A stretch of DNA of 39,600 nt, from contig JADGOQ010000042.1 in assembly GCA_017882885.1 (NCBI GenBank), positions 1 through 39,600 of the forward strand, in the 5' to 3' direction. Source of the stretch: Actinomycetales bacterium. GTDB taxonomy: Bacteria; Actinomycetota; Actinomycetes; Actinomycetales; Actinomycetaceae. The translations under genes were made by a program, and so were the position numbers. This document shows, piece after piece, positions 1 to 11,963 of the stretch (its first letter is position 1; every line of letters starts with the position of its first letter). The notes beneath the pieces are model-generated. The model was not told where the DNA came from, did not search any database, and saw only the letters and a list, made by a program, of their open reading frames with translations.

Positions 1-163
1 AGCAGCAAGCAGAATCCATAAGCAAAAAGCAAACCCCAGCACACACCCCACCCACAGGCAAGGCATGAACCAAGAAAAAACAACCACACCCCACACAGGA
101 GCATGATCACAAACCACACCCAAAAAAAGGCATGATCCAAATGGCATCAAAAAACAAAACACA

Positions 164-182
164 CTGTTGAGATATCAAACAA
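164..182 (-). promoter_or_regulatory. boxA-like antitermination site in the rRNA leader
   Basis: The minus strand reads TTGTTTGATATCTCAACAG, very close to the TTGTTTGAGAACTCAA element conserved in actinobacterial 16S leaders. It is followed by a T-rich stretch, as in other actinobacterial rrn leaders. NusB/S10-type antitermination is the known role of boxA; its use here is inferred from the motif and position. Confidence 0.65.
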
Positions 183-295
183 CAAACACACACGACGATC
201 GGCCCTTTCGGGCTTCAAGTCGGGGTGTGGTCCCCCCTCGCCACGGCCGCCTGAGGCGTCCTGTTTCAGCGGGGGAGATCCCTTGCGGACTCCCG

Positions 296-324
296 ATGAT
301 ACTCACCGATCGGCGGTATGTCGA
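296..324 (-). promoter_or_regulatory. Candidate rRNA operon promoter (downstream)
   Basis: On the minus strand TCGACA (319-324) is separated by exactly 17 nt from TATCAT (296-301), each one mismatch from consensus. It lies 87 bp downstream of the TTGACA promoter, giving a tandem arrangement typical of rRNA operons. The 10-mer GTCCGCAAGG follows this promoter closely (281-290) and occurs once more at 352-361 after the upstream promoter. Confidence 0.55.
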
Positions 325-381
325 ACGCCCAGCTGTCCGAACTTGGCGGGGCCTTGCGGACCCGTCCGGACGACACCTTGA

Positions 382-411
382 ACGTTACGCAAGCGCGCTC
401 GGTGGTGTCAA
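382..411 (-). promoter_or_regulatory. Candidate rRNA operon promoter (upstream)
   Basis: On the minus strand a perfect -35 hexamer TTGACA (406-411) is followed by an 18-nt spacer and a TAACGT -10 hexamer (382-387). It lies about 160 bp after the tyrS stop codon. A further isolated TATAGT hexamer at 461-466 could be the -10 of another promoter, but its -35 is poor. Confidence 0.6.
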
Positions 412-571
412 ACCGGGGAAATCTCGCTATCTGAACGTCGCCCCAACCTTCTGACCTGCAACTATACGGACCGCCAGCCCACCGGGACTAGAGCGCTCCG
501 GATCGGCTGTGCTGAGAGGAAGGTCACGTGGGTCGCTGCCCTGCTTCGTACAGCGTTCCCCGACTCCACCC

Positions 572-3829
<3,258 letters not shown>

Positions 3830-3851
3830 GACCCCTCCGCATACATACGAC

Positions 3852-3871
3852 TGCATATATGCACGATCATA
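3852..3871 (-). promoter_or_regulatory. Candidate ARG box and argR promoter
   Basis: TGCATATATGCA (3852-3863) is a perfect 12-bp palindrome 22 bp upstream of the argR ATG. A degenerate half-site, GCATACAT, lies next to it at 3839-3846, as in paired ARG boxes. A TATGAT -10 hexamer is at 3866-3871 on the minus strand, placing the palindrome at the transcription start region. The same CTGCATATATG core lies in the argC promoter (15080-15090), which supports ArgR as the binder. Confidence 0.6.
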
Positions 3872-3885
3872 CCCTTGGTAGACCG

Positions 3886-4479
3886 CTATGCGTCGGGGGG
3901 CTCCCAGTGGTCGCCGATCAGGAGGGCGAGCAACTCGTGCGCCGTCTGTCGAACGTCCCGCTTCTCGGAGATGGCCGTCACGGCCGCGCCGTCGACAACG
4001 GCGATCACGAGTTCCGGCGGCAGACGGCAGCCAGTGCGTCGAAGCACACGGCCCAGGGCGTGGTCCAGCCGCTTCCGGCCGGCATGGTAGGACAACGCGA
4101 TGGGATCCGCGGACGCCGCCGCGAGGAGCTGCATGTAGTGGTTCTCCAGCGGCTCGTCGCGCGGCAGGCAGGCCCGGAGGATCGCGTCGACCACGCCGTC
4201 CCGCGTGGCGGGCACGCCTTCCCCCTCGACGCTGTCGGCGACCGACTCGGCCCGCTCCGCCCAGCGCTTGATGTTGAGCTTTCCGGCTTCGGCGAGGAGT
4301 TCGTCCAGACCCGAGAAGTAGTAGGTGGTTGCGGAGAGCGAACAGTCGGCGCGGGCCGCGACCGCGCGGTGTGAGACGGCGCCGGGCCCGTCCTCCCGGA
4401 TGATCCCAGCCGCGGCCTCGATGATGGCGCGGCGGCGTTCCCTGCCCTTCGCCTGGCGGGTCACCATTTCGGCCACCAT
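3886..4479 (-). CDS. TetR/AcrR-family transcriptional regulator
   Basis: One-component regulator of 197 residues. The N-terminal TetR helix-turn-helix is clear: [23 protein letters not shown] followed by a recognition region [16 protein letters not shown] ending near residue 65. The C-terminal half is a helical, poorly conserved ligand domain, so the inducer cannot be predicted. It lies after the permease remnant and ahead of argR, separated from argR by 56 bp that hold the ARG box. A GAGGAG Shine-Dalgarno lies immediately before the ATG/GTG pair at its start, so the exact start is uncertain by a few codons. Given its place it may once have controlled the arc/amidinotransferase/permease unit; this is inference from context only. 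Confidence 0.85.
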   Translation of the reverse strand: MVAEMVTRQAKGRERRRAIIEAAAGIIREDGPGAVSHRAVAARADCSLSATTYYFSGLDELLAEAGKLNIKRWAERAESVADSVEGEGVPATRDGVVDAILRACLPRDEPLENHYMQLLAAASADPIALSYHAGRKRLDHALGRVLRRTGCRLPPELVIAVVDGAAVTAISEKRDVRQTAHELLALLIGDHWEPPDA

Positions 4480-4574
4480 ACTCCTCGCCTCTCGCTGGAA
4501 TTGTCTACTGAAGGAAAATGAAAACCACTTGGCGCGGTAATTCTAGGGCGTCCCCTGCGAACGATCCACGGTCA

Positions 4575-4591
4575 CGACAAACGCGTTGTCG
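4575..4591. repeat. Inverted repeat between permease remnant and TetR gene
   Basis: CGACAA-acgcg-TTGTCG is a perfect 6-bp inverted repeat, with GTCAC and GTGAC arms further out (4571-4575 and 4596-4600). No T-run follows on the minus strand. It could be a weak terminator at the end of the arc-side transcript or an operator for the TetR protein whose gene starts 96 bp downstream. Neither role is proven. Confidence 0.35.
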
Positions 4592-4619
4592 GCCGGTGAC
4601 GCCGATGAACGGCGGCGCG

Positions 4620-5574
4620 TCACGCGCACGGCGTCACGCGCGAATCGAGATCGATTGCCCCATAGCCGTCATGCCGATTGCACACCCGAGGGCCCAGTAC
4701 CGAATAAACAGCAGCGGACGTCAGCAACCCGACGAGCCATGACATGTCCACTCCACCCATTGCGGTGGCAATCGGACCCTGTGCGGCGGGTGCGGATCCG
4801 TACGTGAACAACCACGTCATGAACATGCCGACGAAAAACGCCACGTAACCCGCCGAGTTGACAACGGGCAATCTCTTCGTTCCGACTGCGTCGAGCAGCA
4901 CCGCGAAGTCGGAGCGTTTGCGTTCGATTCGGTAGAAGTGGACGAGCATGATGCCGGCCCACGTCGACACCCATGCGACCAGGGTCACCAGCCATGTGTC
5001 GAGGACCGAGGCGAAGTCATCCTGGAAGATCAGGACCACGACAACCAGCATTGAGAAGACCCCGACCACTGTGCTGAGTTTGCGCCGACCGATCGAAGTG
5101 TCAAGCGCCTGTGTTGCCACCGAGAACGTGTAGATGTTGAGAATATTCGTCGCGATCGGACCATGAACCACAAGCATCAGAACCGGAATGGCGAGGCTGC
5201 CGAAGTTCTCCACGATGAGTTGTCCGGGGTCGACGGACCCATTGGTGGTGGCCAGGCTTGCTCCGAGGAGACCAAGCCACACCACAGGAATGAAATGACC
5301 CGCTGCGCTCGCAATGTAGAGCTTCGTCCGTGGGACGCTCCGCGAAACGAAACGGGAGTAGTCCGCGGCATAGGTGAACCACGTGATGCCCCAACCAATT
5401 CCAATCGCCGTCATCACCGAGGTGAGCGCCGCAAGTCGAGCAGGACCCTCGAGTACAGCTCCAGGCAGCCCTGCGCAGGACCAGTCGAGGTCCATGCCGA
5501 ACCACGCGACCGCGGACACGATCCACGTGTTGACCGCGGACCACCCGATCGAAAGCACCGCTTGAATGCCCGCG
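4620..5574 (-). pseudogene. C-terminal fragment of an NCS1-family permease (cytosine/purine/allantoin type), 5'-truncated
   Basis: About 318 residues of a polytopic membrane protein are readable, with around eight hydrophobic segments. Recognisable family features include IGWGITWFTYAADYSRFV and FIPVVWLGLLGASLA, typical of the middle of nucleobase:cation symporters of the NCS1 family. Those transporters are normally about 450-500 residues, so roughly the first 150-180 residues are missing. The fragment starts at the deletion joint near 5566-5580 and is out of frame with the amidinotransferase piece before it. An ATG at 5577-5579 opens the frame, but no Shine-Dalgarno precedes it. GC content is about 55-57% in sampled lines, well below the flanks. 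Most likely a dead remnant; expression of a truncated membrane protein cannot be excluded. Confidence 0.8.
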
Positions 5575-6099
5575 GGCATGCAGCGAGATCTTCTCGTCGT
5601 AGTAGTTGTGCTTGTAGGACTTGTCCGTCGGGCGCGGCCGGGGCGCCTGGGTCCACTTGAACTCCGGGTCCTCCTCGAAATACTGGTTCATCAGGTCCCA
5701 GTACGCCAGGTACTCGAAGTAGCGGCAGCGGAACGAGTTCGCCGACGCCATGATCTCGTTGCCGATGGTCAGCAGGATGTCGCGGGGCGGCATCTGGGTG
5801 AACATCGAGTCGTTGCGGAAGTCCGGCGTCTGGATGTGCTGGTTCCACTGCAACGACGTCGGGCGGTCAACCTTGATGCCCAGACCCTCGAGGATCTTCA
5901 CGTAGTTGTTGAGCTGCTCGTTCGCCGCCTCCACGGTCGCGACAGGCCGCGGACCCCACATGCCGCGCATCGGGGAGTCGATCGGCACCTTCTCCGAGGT
6001 GGCCGGCTCCTCCGGCGGGATGACGCTGTGGTCAGCAAGACCCACGATCACGTGCTTCGGGGGATCGAAATCGTTCCACGAATTGACGATCTTCGTCAT
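5575..6099 (-). pseudogene. N-terminal fragment of an arginine:glycine-type amidinotransferase, 3'-truncated
   Basis: The first about 175 residues match the amidinotransferase family of human AGAT and its bacterial relatives: VNSWNDFDPPKHVIVG at the start, then TPDFRNDSMF, PRDILLTIGNEI and RCRYFEYLAYWDLM. Full-length members are about 350-390 residues and carry the catalytic Asp, His and Cys in the second half, all absent here. After the SL at 5581-5586 the family match stops and the frame runs on for about 155 codons of unrelated, out-of-frame sequence until a stop at 5101. ATG 6097-6099 is the likely start because AGGAG lies 5 nt upstream; a GTG at 6105 is the alternative. The gene follows arcC. 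Without the catalytic half it cannot be an active transamidinase. Confidence 0.85.
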
Positions 6100-6147
6100 G
6101 TTCACTCCTATGTGTTGTGTTTCCTAGGTTGGTTTCGGTTGGTCAGG

Positions 6148-6165
6148 GACGGCCCGCTGGCCGTC
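6148..6165 (-). terminator. Hairpin between arcC and the amidinotransferase remnant
   Basis: GACGGCC-cgct-GGCCGTC forms a perfect 7-bp GC-rich stem with a 4-nt loop, 5 bp after the arcC stop codon. No T-run follows on the minus strand, so it may act as a weak or Rho-assisted terminator, or as an mRNA 3' stabiliser for arcABC. Confidence 0.5.
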
Positions 6166-6170
6166 GGGAG

Positions 6171-7154
6171 TCAGGCGCGGCGGACTTTTCGGCTCTCGAC
6201 CGGTTCGGGCAGCGGGGGCCGGATGTCGTCCGGTCCGCCGTAGTTCCCGCCAGGCGTGATGATGGTCCCGGCCGCGCCGGCCACGATCATTTCCGCCTCC
6301 TCCAGGCGGCCGATGGCTGCCGTGTCACCCGTGAGTTCCACGAACCGGCAGGCTGCCTCGACCTTCGGCCCCATCGAGCCGGCGGCGAAGCCGCGCTTGC
6401 GCATGAAGGACGGGGTCGCGCGATTGATCTCGACCTGCTCCGGCGTGCCGTAGTGGTCGAGCACGGCGGGAACGTCGGTGAGGATCATGAGGAAGTCGGC
6501 CTCGAGCGCCTCCGCGAGCACGGCGGCGGTGAGGTCCTTGTCGATGACTGCCTCGACGCCCTTGCGCAGGCCCCGCTCGTCGCGAATCACGGGGATCCCG
6601 CCGCCACCACCGCAGACCACCACGGCCCCGGCCTCGATGAGGGTCCGGATGATCCGTGTCTCGACGACGCGTTGCGGCTTCGGCGATCCGACGACGCGAC
6701 GGAAGAACTGGCCGTCGGGCTTCATGACCCAACCCCGCACCTCGGTGAGGCGCGCGGCCTCCTCCTCGTTGTAGACCTGCCCGACGAACTTGGTGGGGTT
6801 GTCGAACGCCGGGTCGCCCGAGAGGACGAGCGTCTGGTTGATCACCGACGCGACGTGGCGCCCGGGCAGGTGGTTCTGCAGCGACTGGAGCATCCAGTAG
6901 CCGATCATCCCCTGGGTCATGGCACCGAGGGTGTCGAAGGGGTAGGGCTCGGAGAGGTTCGGGTCGTTCGCCGACTGCAGGGCGAGCACGCCCACCTGTG
7001 GACCATTGCCGTGGGTGAGCACGATCTCGTGGTGATCCGCGAGCGGCGCGAGGGCGGCGACGGCCCGGTCGACGTTGGCCTGCTGGGGCCGCGCGTCGGG
7101 CTTCTGGCCCCGCTCAAGGAGTGCGTTGCCGCCGAGTGCGATGACGATGCGCAT
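6171..7154 (-). CDS. arcC: Carbamate kinase
   Basis: Third enzyme of the arginine deiminase pathway: transfers phosphate from carbamoyl phosphate to ADP, yielding ATP, ammonia and CO2. The 327-residue product starts with the amino-acid-kinase fold signature IVIALGGNALL, followed by LTHGNGPQVG near residue 50, both hallmarks of ArcC; CGGGGGIPV near residue 210 and PKVEAACRF near residue 280 also fit. It begins 4 bp after arcB, so it is cotranscribed with arcA and arcB. The pathway product ATP makes this an energy-yielding operon rather than a biosynthetic one. Confidence 0.96.
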   Translation of the reverse strand: MRIVIALGGNALLERGQKPDARPQQANVDRAVAALAPLADHHEIVLTHGNGPQVGVLALQSANDPNLSEPYPFDTLGAMTQGMIGYWMLQSLQNHLPGRHVASVINQTLVLSGDPAFDNPTKFVGQVYNEEEAARLTEVRGWVMKPDGQFFRRVVGSPKPQRVVETRIIRTLIEAGAVVVCGGGGGIPVIRDERGLRKGVEAVIDKDLTAAVLAEALEADFLMILTDVPAVLDHYGTPEQVEINRATPSFMRKRGFAAGSMGPKVEAACRFVELTGDTAAIGRLEEAEMIVAGAAGTIITPGGNYGGPDDIRPPLPEPVESRKVRRA

Positions 7155-7158
7155 CTTC

Positions 7159-8160
7159 TCAGGCCCCCAGGGTGGCGACCATTACGGCCTTGATCGTGTG
7201 CATCCGGTTCTCGGCCTGGTCGAAGACCACGGAGGCCGGCGACTCGAAGACCTCGTCGGTGACCTCAAGGGACTCCATCCCGGTCTTCTGGAAGATGTCC
7301 TCGCCCACCTTGGTGTTGCGGTCGTGGAACGCGGGAAGGCAGTGCAGGAACTTGGCGTCGGCGTTGCCGGTCGCGGCCATGAGCTCGGCGTTCACCTGGT
7401 ACGGGGAGAGCAGCGCGATGCGCTCGTCCCAGACCTCCTTGGGCTCACCCATCGAGACCCACACGTCGGTGTAGATGAAGTCGCAGCCCGCAACTCCGGC
7501 CCTGGGGTCGTCGGTGACGGTCACCTTCGCGCCGGTCTCGGCCGCGATCCGCTCGGCCTCGGCGACGATTGCCGGGTCGTTGTGCAAGGCGGCCGGACCG
7601 ACCATGCGGACGTCCATCCCCATCATCGCGCCGGAGATCAGCAGCGAGTTCGCGACGTTGTTCCGCGCGTCGCCGACGTAGGCGAAGGAAATCTCCTTGT
7701 AGTCCTTGCCCGATTGCTCGTGCATGGTCAGCAGGTCGCACAGCATCTGCGTGGGGTGCCAGTCGTCGGTCAGTCCGTTCCAGACCGGCACACCGGACAG
7801 CGCCGCAAGGGTCTCGACGTGCTCCTGCTTCGAGCCGCGGAACTCGATGCCGTCGTAGTACCGGCCGAGCACCCGTGCCGTGTCCGCAACGGATTCCTTG
7901 TGACCCATCTGGGAGCCGCTCGGGTCCAGGTAGGTGACGTGGGCGCCCTGATCAAACGCAGCGACCTCGAATGAGCAGCGGGTGCGGGTGGAGGTCTTCT
8001 CGAAGATGAGGGCGATGTTCTTGCCGGCAAGATGCTGGACCTCACGCCCCTCCTTCTTGGCGGCCTTCAGCTCGGCTGACAGGTCGAGCAGGTGACGCCA
8101 CTCCTCGGGGGTGAAGTCGAGCTCCTTCAGGAAGCTCCGGCCCTTCAGATCGATGCTCAT
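7159..8160 (-). CDS. arcB: Ornithine carbamoyltransferase, ArcB (catabolic) type
   Basis: Interconverts citrulline plus phosphate with ornithine plus carbamoyl phosphate. The carbamoyl-phosphate site STRTR is at residues 57-61, with HPTQ near residue 140, DVWVSMGEP near residue 240 and the ornithine-site HCLP near residue 280. ATG 8160 ([10 protein letters not shown]) is chosen because AAAGGAC lies just upstream; the open frame extends 5 codons further to a GTG. At 333 residues it resembles the long ArcB/E. coli ArgF type rather than the shorter (about 305-residue) anabolic ArgF usual in actinobacteria. It sits between arcA and arcC. Since no argF is present in this arg cluster, it may serve synthesis as well as breakdown; that is inference. 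Confidence 0.94.
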   Translation of the reverse strand: MSIDLKGRSFLKELDFTPEEWRHLLDLSAELKAAKKEGREVQHLAGKNIALIFEKTSTRTRCSFEVAAFDQGAHVTYLDPSGSQMGHKESVADTARVLGRYYDGIEFRGSKQEHVETLAALSGVPVWNGLTDDWHPTQMLCDLLTMHEQSGKDYKEISFAYVGDARNNVANSLLISGAMMGMDVRMVGPAALHNDPAIVAEAERIAAETGAKVTVTDDPRAGVAGCDFIYTDVWVSMGEPKEVWDERIALLSPYQVNAELMAATGNADAKFLHCLPAFHDRNTKVGEDIFQKTGMESLEVTDEVFESPASVVFDQAENRMHTIKAVMVATLGA

Positions 8161-8213
8161 CGATTGTCCTTTCACGTGTGTGTGCGAGTTGTCCGTTGTG
8201 CGGGTGGGTTGGC

Positions 8214-9437
8214 TCAGATTGGGTCACGCTGCGTCGGGCAGCTCATGCAGCGCGGTCCTCCGCGACCGCGCCCGAGCTCCGAGCCCGGGACCTCGATGAC
8301 CTCGATGCCCTGGGAGCGCAGGTAGTTGTTGGAGGTGACGTTGCGCTCGTACCCCACGACGACGCCGGGGCGTACCGCGAGGAGGTTGCAGCCGTCGTCC
8401 CACTGCTCGCGTTCGGCGGCGATGGCGTCCTGGGGTGTGATCAGCACCCGCGGGGTCCCGATGCCCAACGCGTCGCCGATCACGGCGAACATCCCATCCG
8501 CGGTGTTGCGCGTCAGGGAGAGCTTGCCACTCGAGGGGCCGGGACGGATGGTGACGGACGGCAGGTTCCCGAGCCCCTGGTAGGCGGTGAAGCTTGTCTC
8601 GTCGACCATGGTCATGACGGTGTCCAGGTGCATCATGGCGCGCTGGGCGGGCATGTGCAGCGCGATGATCGTCTCCGCCGCTTCCTTCTCGAAGAGGCGG
8701 CGCGCCAGGCGCTCCACGCCCTGCGCTGTCGTGCGCTCGCTGAGCCCGATGAGAACCGCCCCGTTGCCGAGCACCTCGACGTCGCCGCCCTCGACGCTTG
8801 CCGGGCCGTCGTCGTCGCCGAGCGCCCAGTTGTTGAAGCGTTCGGTCGCGAAGCGGGGGTGCCAGCGGTAGATCGCCTCGTAGTGGACGGTTTCGCGCCG
8901 ACGCGCCTCCTTGCGCATCGAGTTCACCGAGACGCCGTCGTAGACCCAGCAGGAGGTGTCGCGCGTGAAGAGGTGGTTGGGGAGCGGGCGCACCACGATG
9001 TCGCCGGGCTCGAGCATGTCGATGACCACGGACCCCGGGTCACCGGTGTGCTCAAGGAGTTCTGCCTTGGTGATCCCCGCGATGAGCAGGGTGGCGAGGT
9101 CTGGGGCGGACATCGAGTCCGCGAGGCTCCACAGCACGTCGGTGGCGGACAGTCCGTAGCGTCGCTCGTCGAACACCCGGTCGAGGATGAACCGGCGGGC
9201 CTGGCGGATCTCGAGGGTCTCGCCGAGCAGGTCCTGGAAGTAGAGGACCTCCGCACCCTCGTTCCGGAGGACGTCGGCGAACGCGTCGTGCTCACGCTGG
9301 GCCTCGTGGAGCCACAGCACGTCGTCGAAGAGGAGTTCGTCCTTGTTCGACGGCGTCAGGCGCGTCATCTCGGTGCCCGGGCGGTGGAGAATCACCTGGT
9401 GGAGGCGCCCGACCTCGGAATCTACGTGGTACGACAT
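8214..9437 (-). CDS. arcA: Arginine deiminase
   Basis: First enzyme of the arginine deiminase pathway: hydrolyses arginine to citrulline and ammonia. The 407-residue product shows the guanidino-modifying enzyme fold motifs: [15 protein letters not shown] near residue 150, EGGDVEVL near residue 215, the catalytic His region [12 protein letters not shown] near residue 270, and the C-terminal nucleophile Cys397 in GGPRCMSCP. Its ATG follows an AGGGAC Shine-Dalgarno. It is the first gene of the arcABC unit and is separated from the preceding argG by 119 bp carrying a candidate operator (9499-9517), so the arc unit probably has its own promoter. Confidence 0.97.
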   Translation of the reverse strand: MSYHVDSEVGRLHQVILHRPGTEMTRLTPSNKDELLFDDVLWLHEAQREHDAFADVLRNEGAEVLYFQDLLGETLEIRQARRFILDRVFDERRYGLSATDVLWSLADSMSAPDLATLLIAGITKAELLEHTGDPGSVVIDMLEPGDIVVRPLPNHLFTRDTSCWVYDGVSVNSMRKEARRRETVHYEAIYRWHPRFATERFNNWALGDDDGPASVEGGDVEVLGNGAVLIGLSERTTAQGVERLARRLFEKEAAETIIALHMPAQRAMMHLDTVMTMVDETSFTAYQGLGNLPSVTIRPGPSSGKLSLTRNTADGMFAVIGDALGIGTPRVLITPQDAIAAEREQWDDGCNLLAVRPGVVVGYERNVTSNNYLRSQGIEVIEVPGSELGRGRGGPRCMSCPTQRDPI

Positions 9438-9498
9438 CGTCCCTGCAATCTCTCGGCTTTGTTGACCTGAGGACTACAGTATCCGTTCTGGCACGCGC

Positions 9499-9517
9499 GT
9501 ACCAGGGACTTTGGTAC
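9499..9517. promoter_or_regulatory. Candidate operator upstream of arcA
   Basis: GTACCA-gggactt-TGGTAC is a perfect 6-bp inverted repeat with a 7-nt spacer, centred about 70 bp upstream of the arcA ATG; another GTAC follows at 9522-9525. The 119-bp argG-arcA gap contains no TGCATA-type ARG box, so this repeat is the best candidate for an arc-specific regulator. The protein that would bind is unknown; the TetR product at 3886-4479 is one possibility. Confidence 0.4.
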
Positions 9518-9556
9518 TAACGTACTGTTTTTCGCCCGGGGAGATTCGTGGGGAAG

Positions 9557-10798
9557 TCAGCGCAGCTTGAGGTGCTCCGACTCCAGGTCGACGCCCGCAC
9601 CGAACGCGCTGTCGCGGCGCGCCGAGAGCTTGGAGGTCATCCCGAAGATCTCGATGAACCCGCGTGCCTGCGACTGGTCGTACGCGTCACCCGCGTCGTA
9701 GGTCGCCAGGCTGAAATCGTAGAGGGAAGCATCTGAACGCCGCCCCGTGACCGTGGCCCGGCCGCCGTGCAGCACCATCCGGATGTCGCCGGAGACATAC
9801 CGCTGGGTGTCCTCGATGAACGCGTCCAGCGAGCGCTTCAGCGGGGAGTACCACTGGCCGTCGTAGACCAGCGTTGTCCAGCGGTCCTCCATTCCCTTCT
9901 TGAACCGGGCCTGCTCCCGTTCGAGCGTGACGTTCTCCAGCTCACGGTGGGCCGCGATGAGGGCCATGGCGCCGGGGGCCTCGTACACCTCGCGTGACTT
10001 GATGCCCACCAGCCGGTCCTCGACGATGTCGATGCGGCCGACGCCCTGGGCCCCGGCCCGGCGGTTCAACTCCATGACGGCCTGGAGCGGCGTCGCGCCC
10101 GCGCCGTCGATCGCCACCGGGATGCCCCGCTCGAAGGTGACCAGCACCTCGTCCGGGACCGGCGGGTAGGCCGGGTCGTCGGTGTAGTTGTAGACATCCT
10201 TGGTGGGGGCGTTCCAGATGTCCTCGAGGAAGCCGGTCTCCACGGCGCGACCCCAGACGTTCTGGTCGATCGAGAACGGGTTGTGCTTCGTGGTCTCGAT
10301 GGGGAGGTGGTGTGCCTCGGCGTACTCGATCGCGCGGTCCCGGGTGAGCGCGAGGTCCCGCACCGGGGCGATGCACTTCAGGTCCGGAGCGAGCGAGGTG
10401 ATCCCCACCTCGAACCGCACCTGGTCGTTGCCCTTGCCGGTCGAGCCGTGGGCCACCGTGGAGGCACCGAACCGGCGCGCGGCGCGCACGAGGTGTTTCA
10501 CGATCACCGGTCGCGAGAGCGCGGACACGAGCGGGTAGGCGTCCATGTAGAGGGCGTTCGCCTTGAGCGCCGGCATGCAGTACTCGGTGGCGAACTCCTC
10601 GCGCGCATCGGCGACGTACGCCTCGACGGCGCCGCAGTCGAGCGCCCGCTGACGGATGACGTCGAGGTCCTCGCCACCCTGGCCGAGGTCCACGGCCACG
10701 GCGATGACCTCCATGCCGGTCGCCTGTTCGATCCAGCCGATGGCCACGGAGGTGTCCAGCCCGCCCGAGTAGGCGAGGACGACGCGATCACTGCTCAT
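9557..10798 (-). CDS. argG: Argininosuccinate synthase
   Basis: Joins citrulline and aspartate using ATP to make argininosuccinate. The 413-residue product carries the N-type ATP-pyrophosphatase P-loop AYSGGLDTS at residues 9-17, [14 protein letters not shown] near residue 120, and SIDQNVWGR near residue 180, all diagnostic. Its ATG overlaps the end of argD by 11 bp, placing argG as the fifth gene of the argCJBDG run, where argF is more usual. The citrulline it uses is also the product of ArcA next door, so the two pathways share a pool. Confidence 0.97.
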   Translation of the reverse strand: MSSDRVVLAYSGGLDTSVAIGWIEQATGMEVIAVAVDLGQGGEDLDVIRQRALDCGAVEAYVADAREEFATEYCMPALKANALYMDAYPLVSALSRPVIVKHLVRAARRFGASTVAHGSTGKGNDQVRFEVGITSLAPDLKCIAPVRDLALTRDRAIEYAEAHHLPIETTKHNPFSIDQNVWGRAVETGFLEDIWNAPTKDVYNYTDDPAYPPVPDEVLVTFERGIPVAIDGAGATPLQAVMELNRRAGAQGVGRIDIVEDRLVGIKSREVYEAPGAMALIAAHRELENVTLEREQARFKKGMEDRWTTLVYDGQWYSPLKRSLDAFIEDTQRYVSGDIRMVLHGGRATVTGRRSDASLYDFSLATYDAGDAYDQSQARGFIEIFGMTSKLSARRDSAFGAGVDLESEHLKLR

Positions 10799-11963
10799 GG
10801 GGAATCTCTCCGTGCTGTCCGGCGAGGATCCCCGCCAGGGCCTGATTGAATGACTTCGCCTGGTCGCGCGTCACGATGAACGGTGGCGCGAGGCGCAGGG
10901 TTGTCGCGTTCACGTTGTTGGTGATGAAGCCGGCCTCCAGCAATTGGAGCTGGACGGGTGCCGAAGGACGGTCGAGCTCGATCCCGATGAGGAGTCCCAG
11001 CCCGCGGACCGCCACCACCCCCGGCACCTTCGCGAGCTCCTCGCGCCACCACTCGCCCAGTGCGGCGACGTCGTCGAGCATCGGGAGGACCTCGTCGATG
11101 ACCGCGAGTGCGGCCGCCGCGGCGACGGGATTCCCCCCGAACGTCGTCCCGTGCTGGCCCGGGGTCAGCAGGTCCGCGGCCGGACCGTACGCGATGACGG
11201 CGCCGATCGGGAACCCGCCGCCCAACCCCTTGGCCATGGTGACGACGTCGGGCGTGATCCCGGTCGCGGTGTGGGCGAGCCACCGGCCGGTGCGGCCGGC
11301 ACCCGTCTGCACCTCGTCGACGACGAGGAGCGCGCCATGTGCCCGGGTGAGTTCCCGGACAGCCCGCACGTAGTCGTGGTCGAGCGCCTTCACGCCCGCC
11401 TCACCCTGGATGATCTCGATGAAGACGGCGGCCACGTCGTCGCCGAGCGCGGCCTCGAGCGCGGCAACGTCCCCGGGCGGCACGAAGGTGACGTTGCCGG
11501 GAAGAGGCTCGAACGGCTCCCGGTATGCGGCCTTGGCGGTCAGGGACAGCGAGCCGAGGGTACGGCCGTGGAAGGAGTCCTCCAGCGCGATGATCCGGCC
11601 GCGCGGGCGGTGACGGAGCACCATCTTGATGGCGGCCTCGTTGGCCTCGGTGCCCGAGTTGACGAGGAACACCCTGGCGCCCGAGGGCGCATCGGCCAGC
11701 TCGAGCAGCCGGCGGGCCAGCTCGAGCTGGGGCGGCGAGGTGAAGAAGTTCGAGATGTGCCCGAGTGTCGCGGCCTGACGGGTCACCGCGGCCACCACCG
11801 CCGGGTGGGCATGCCCCAGCACGTTCACGGCGATCCCGCCGAGCAGGTCGAGGTACCGGTTGCCGGCCTCGTCCCACACCCACGGACCCTCGCCGCGCAC
11901 CAGCAATCGCAGCGGCGTGCCGAACACGAACAGGTTGGCGGCGTAGTCGTCCTGCCAGGTCAT
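10788..11963 (-). CDS. argD: Acetylornithine aminotransferase
   Basis: Pyridoxal-phosphate class III aminotransferase converting N-acetylglutamate semialdehyde to N2-acetylornithine with glutamate as donor. ATG 11963 gives 391 residues starting [17 protein letters not shown]. Visible are the cofactor-binding [12 protein letters not shown] near residue 105, [13 protein letters not shown] near residue 220 and the Schiff-base lysine in [12 protein letters not shown] near residue 245. The start overlaps the argB stop as ATGA, so the pair is translationally coupled. The open frame extends upstream into argB, but that part is antisense-frame filler. Confidence 0.96.
   Translation of the reverse strand: MTWQDDYAANLFVFGTPLRLLVRGEGPWVWDEAGNRYLDLLGGIAVNVLGHAHPAVVAAVTRQAATLGHISNFFTSPPQLELARRLLELADAPSGARVFLVNSGTEANEAAIKMVLRHRPRGRIIALEDSFHGRTLGSLSLTAKAAYREPFEPLPGNVTFVPPGDVAALEAALGDDVAAVFIEIIQGEAGVKALDHDYVRAVRELTRAHGALLVVDEVQTGAGRTGRWLAHTATGITPDVVTMAKGLGGGFPIGAVIAYGPAADLLTPGQHGTTFGGNPVAAAAALAVIDEVLPMLDDVAALGEWWREELAKVPGVVAVRGLGLLIGIELDRPSAPVQLQLLEAGFITNNVNATTLRLAPPFIVTRDQAKSFNQALAGILAGQHGEIPHEQ

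Larger units (their letters stand above)
1..571 (-). other. Non-coding region between tyrS and an rRNA operon: promoters and rRNA leader
   Basis: No credible gene lies here. Read on the minus strand, the region starts after the tyrS TAG stop, holds at least two tandem promoter-like elements (382-411 and 296-324), and then becomes an AT/T-rich leader with a boxA-type antitermination motif at 164-182. This is the layout of an actinobacterial rRNA operon leader, so the 16S gene is expected just beyond the left edge; no 16S sequence is visible inside the window. The left 180 bases are much richer in A+T than the rest of the window. A short open frame on the plus strand (167-454) has no recognisable protein content and is ignored. 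Confidence 0.8.

Noticed and set aside
1-180. Start of a 16S rRNA gene inside the window
   Set aside because: No 16S 5'-end sequence is recognisable; only leader sequence is present.
5101-5574. Readthrough tail of the amidinotransferase frame as a real fusion protein
   Set aside because: After the joint the frame is one base off the permease frame and its sequence is Arg/His-rich shadow translation.
7159-8160. Calling this OTC argF
   Set aside because: Its position between arcA and arcC and its length favour ArcB; an anabolic role is raised as a finding rather than used as the name.
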